From NCBI GenBank assembly GCA_013285915.1, contig JABDGS010000006.1, forward strand, positions 1 to 64,000: a DNA stretch of 64,000 nt. Direction: 5' to 3'. The notes under the pieces were generated by a model. That model had not been told where the DNA came from and did not search any database. It was given only the letters and a program-made list of their open reading frames with translations. The DNA comes from Bacteroidota bacterium (GTDB taxonomy: Bacteria > Bacteroidota > Bacteroidia > Chitinophagales > Chitinophagaceae). Below, piece after piece: positions 61,491 through 64,000 of the stretch (positions are counted from its first letter, which is position 1; every line of letters begins with the position of its first letter). The position numbers were made by a program, and so were the translations under genes.

Positions 61491-64000
61491 ATGTGCCCTT
61501 TTAAAACAAATAATATATTGCCTGCCAGCATTAAACGTTGCAGGTATTGTATTATCTTGTTCTGTTGCTTTTACACCATAACGCAGGCACAAACAAACAT
61601 CACTTTCCATCACCTTACTGTTGATAATGGTTTGCCTTCAGGGCTTGTGCATTGCATGTTCCAGGATGTAAACAATTTTATGTGGTTTGGTACTGAAGCC
61701 GGCCTTTGCAAGTTTGACGGTATTAAATGTAAAACATATCAAAGTGATGCCAACGACAGTTTTTCATTACATGGCAACCATGTATACGCTATTAATTCAG
61801 ATGGCCTTGGCCAGGTTTGTGTGCTTACTGAAAGGGGCCTGAATATTTATGATGGTGCGAACGACAATTTTAGTTTCTATGCGTTTCCGCGTGTTCCGTC
61901 ATCGTCAACCTCGCATGTTGAGTGGCAAATTATAAAATTAAACGATGGCAATATACTTGCCGTGGTGGGCGATAACCCGTACTTTATTTTTGACGATAGG
62001 CTGAAAATTTTTTTTGCAATTAACTTTGAAGACGGATTACGTTATCGCTTGCTGGACGCGGAAAGCAAAGGCCGAAGATTTTGTGTGCCATCTCCTGGCA
62101 GGCGGGGGCTGCTGTTGTGGAACTCTTCAGCAAATGGAATTGAAAGCAATACAATTGTGTTTAAGGCTGATAAAAAAAATGCCGATACTGTTTTTGTTAA
62201 TGGCTTTACATGTTTAAAGGATTCAACCTTGTGGGCGGCAACCTCAGTTGGGCTTGCATCTTACAACATTAAAGATGGTGCAAACCATGTTTACACACCA
62301 CCGGCGCAAAAAGAAATCTCATTCAGCAGCATGGTGAAGATTGGCAATATTTTTTGGCTTGGCAGTGAAAAATTTGGTTTGTGGAAGTTTGATATAATAA
62401 CAAAAACATTTATAGCCCATTATAGCCACGATGCAACCGACATAAAAAGTGTAGACGAAAATGGCCCCATAAATATTTTTTTTGCTGACCGCCAGGGCAA
62501 TATATGGTTCAGCGTATTTGCCCGGGGCCTGGATTATTTTAATGAAGGGGAACAGAAATTTGCCGCCCTGCTGGGTGATAAAGAAGCTAAGGAAAAAGGC
62601 CTTGACAATTTTGTGCGTGCGCTTGCACAGGATTCTTCAGGCAATGTATGGTGCGGTACTTACACGGGCAGCGTGTACCGTTTTAATGCACAACGGCAAA
62701 TTATAGCGCAATACAGCGGTGATAAAACCGGCAGAAAGTTTGCGTCAATTGAAAAAATACTGGTTGATAATAAAAAACGAATCTGGGTGGTTGATGACGG
62801 GTTGAATTTTTACGATACTGCAAAGCAAAACTTTGTACGGGTATTCTCCGGTAGCACACAACCTTTTGCGCACGACCTTTTTTTAGCGCATGATAACACT
62901 CTTTATTTTATTGACAATAAATATTCAATCGGAGTTTTAACTGGCAGCGGTAATAATTTTTCTTACACTACTACTAACATAAAAAATGTATTAAATAATC
63001 TCTCTGTTTTTTTTGTTGACAATAACAATAATGTTTACGTTAACGATGTTGATGGAAACATTCGTGTGTATAAGCCGCGTGGCAATTACATTTATAGCAA
63101 CCCGGTAATGCTGCCTGTACACGGATATATTAAGGCATACTATCAGCATAATAGCACGGTGTGGATAGCAACTTCATCAGGGGTTGTAAAACTTGCAGCA
63201 CCGTCATTTGCCTACAGACTGTTTACGGTAAAAAATGGGTTGCCCGAAAACACAGTTTACAGTTTACTGCCCGGCGGCAGTTCAACTTTCTGGCTAAGTA
63301 CCAACAGGGGTATAAGCAGGTTTGATACGCTGGCTGAAAAATTTACCAACTACACCACGGATGATGGTTTGCAGAGTAACGAGTTTAATACAAATGCCTA
63401 CGTATTATGCAAAACCGGTGAAATATGGTTTGGTGGTATACACGGGTTAAATGTTTTTCAACCTGCGTCGGTAAAAAAAGACACCACTTTTCCGCCAATA
63501 CAAATAACCTCTCTGAATGTTAACGATGAGCGTTATTATGGAGTTAACACCGTGGAAAACAACGCTGTTGTAAGCCTGCCGTATGCGCAACGCACGGTAT
63601 CATTCAATTTCTCGGCATTTGAATTTATGCGCCCTTCATCTGTTAGCCTGCAATACCATTTGCAGGGGTTTGATCATGACTGGATAACAACAACAAACCC
63701 AGGATTTGCCAGGTATGCAAATTTGCCAGCGGGTAAATATACCCTGCAGGTAAGGGCGGCCAACAGCAGCGGCACGTGGGGAAACAGCATTAAAACCCTG
63801 CAGGTAATTATTGCAACGCCGTATTATCAAACATGGTGGTTTATTGTACTTATTTGCGCGGCAGTTATAGGTTTATTTTATGCATGGTACTACTATCGCA
63901 TAACCCAAATTAAAAAAATGCACATGGTGCGTAACCGCATTGCGCGCGACCTGCACGATGATATAGGTTCGTCAATAAGCAGCATAAGCATAATGACGGG
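61491..64000 (+). CDS. Propeller-type two-component sensor histidine kinase (3' truncated by window edge)
   Basis: An 836-codon open frame that runs off the right edge. The ATG at 61491 is followed by a signal-like hydrophobic segment (YCIILFCCFYTITQAQ) and the family opening FHHLTVDNGLPSGLVHCMFQ with MWFGTEAGLCKFDG. Propeller blades continue to about nt 63460 (NIWFSVFARGL, VWCGTYTGSV, EIWFGGIHGLN), then a Y_Y_Y domain (about 63580-63810), a membrane helix (WWFIVLICAAVIGLFYAWYY) and the start of HisKA_3 with the phospho-acceptor in RDLHDDIGSS (His codon 63954-63956). It has the same layout as the kinase at the left edge. Frame checked through the whole stretch without a stop. Confidence 0.93.
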   Translation, partial: MCPFKTNNILPASIKRCRYCIILFCCFYTITQAQTNITFHHLTVDNGLPSGLVHCMFQDVNNFMWFGTEAGLCKFDGIKCKTYQSDANDSFSLHGNHVYAINSDGLGQVCVLTERGLNIYDGANDNFSFYAFPRVPSSSTSHVEWQIIKLNDGNILAVVGDNPYFIFDDRLKIFFAINFEDGLRYRLLDAESKGRRFCVPSPGRRGLLLWNSSANGIESNTIVFKADKKNADTVFVNGFTCLKDSTLWAATSVGLASYNIKDGANHVYTPPAQKEISFSSMVKIGNIFWLGSEKFGLWKFDIITKTFIAHYSHDATDIKSVDENGPINIFFADRQGNIWFSVFARGLDYFNEGEQKFAALLGDKEAKEKGLDNFVRALAQDSSGNVWCGTYTGSVYRFNAQRQIIAQYSGDKTGRKFASIEKILVDNKKRIWVVDDGLNFYDTAKQNFVRVFSGSTQPFAHDLFLAHDNTLYFIDNKYSIGVLTGSGNNFSYTTTNIKNVLNNLSVFFVDNNNNVYVNDVDGNIRVYKPRGNYIYSNPVMLPVHGYIKAYYQHNSTVWIATSSGVVKLAAPSFAYRLFTVKNGLPENTVYSLLPGGSSTFWLSTNRGISRFDTLAEKFTNYTTDDGLQSNEFNTNAYVLCKTGEIWFGGIHGLNVFQPASVKKDTTFPPIQITSLNVNDERYYGVNTVENNAVVSLPYAQRTVSFNFSAFEFMRPSSVSLQYHLQGFDHDWITTTNPGFARYANLPAGKYTLQVRAANSSGTWGNSIKTLQVIIATPYYQTWWFIVLICAAVIGLFYAWYYYRITQIKKMHMVRNRIARDLHDDIGSSISSISIMT

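Overview
The window is chromosomal sequence from a Bacteroidota bacterium, most likely a member of the Chitinophagaceae or a close relative. This rests on four things seen directly: exported proteins whose signal peptides end in A-Q, a type IX secretion sorting domain on an amylase, SusC-like TonB-dependent receptors with carboxypeptidase-regulatory domains, and promoter-like pairs of the Bacteroidota type (TTTG, about 19 nt, TAnnTTTG). Housekeeping genes are scattered throughout (murB, rsmG, tgt, a tRNA-Pro, glutamate dehydrogenase, ccmBCD). I see no phage, plasmid, insertion sequence or CRISPR array.

Layout. 1-3.4 kb: the 3' part of a propeller-type sensor kinase and its NarL-like response regulator. 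3.5-15.3 kb: exported peptidases of four unrelated families (DPP-IV-like S9, Prc-like S41, M61, a zincin) with a TonB-type barrel receptor in the middle; the spacers carry a recurrent CCCCC/GGGGG palindrome. 15.3-17.2 kb: a small PID-CTERM-like protein, tRNA-Pro with a clear promoter and terminator, the decayed 3' end of an FtsX-type permease gene, and a DoxX-like protein. 17.5-20.6 kb: a secreted GH13 amylase. 21-30 kb: mostly minus-strand genes (MurB, two proteins with concanavalin-like domains, a nucleoside transporter, a DUF1080 protein, ABM protein, RsmG, a glycosyltransferase) plus a DUF5020 outer-membrane protein. 30.3-34 kb: DUF6056 membrane protein, Tgt, and a GNAT-MarR pair behind a perfect 18-bp palindrome. 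34.2-41.8 kb: three tandem MacB/FtsX-type permeases, no ATPase, and another permease remnant. 41.8-49.4 kb: a GH101-like protein, a hydroxybutyrate dehydrogenase, glutamate dehydrogenase, ccmD-ccmC-ccmB, a DUF481 barrel and an exported DJ-1/PfpI protein. 49.5-53.9 kb: a cysteine-rich small protein and an HMA-domain TonB receptor, probably for metal handling, then a DUF2062 protein and an unknown membrane protein. 54.3-57.4 kb: BlaI repressor, BlaR1-like M56 protease and a third exported protein. 57.5-61.3 kb: a sugar isomerase with a GH39-like hydrolase, and a YdeI/OmpD-type protein. 61.5 kb to the end: the 5' part of another propeller-type sensor kinase.

The most unusual unit is the BlaI/M56 locus. 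The M56 protease ends in ten in-phase heptads of the form QAxxDRx, and the next gene encodes an exported protein with sixteen heptads of the same form, so the two products may associate through matching alanine-rich helices. The repressor promoter has an inverted repeat between its -33 and -7 elements. The GNAT-MarR promoter has the same design, and both start codons lie 4 nt after the -7 element, which suggests leaderless transcripts. Several intergenic spacers consist of degenerate phrase-like inverted repeats whose role is unknown.

All family names come from recognition of motifs and overall sequence character; no database search was run.
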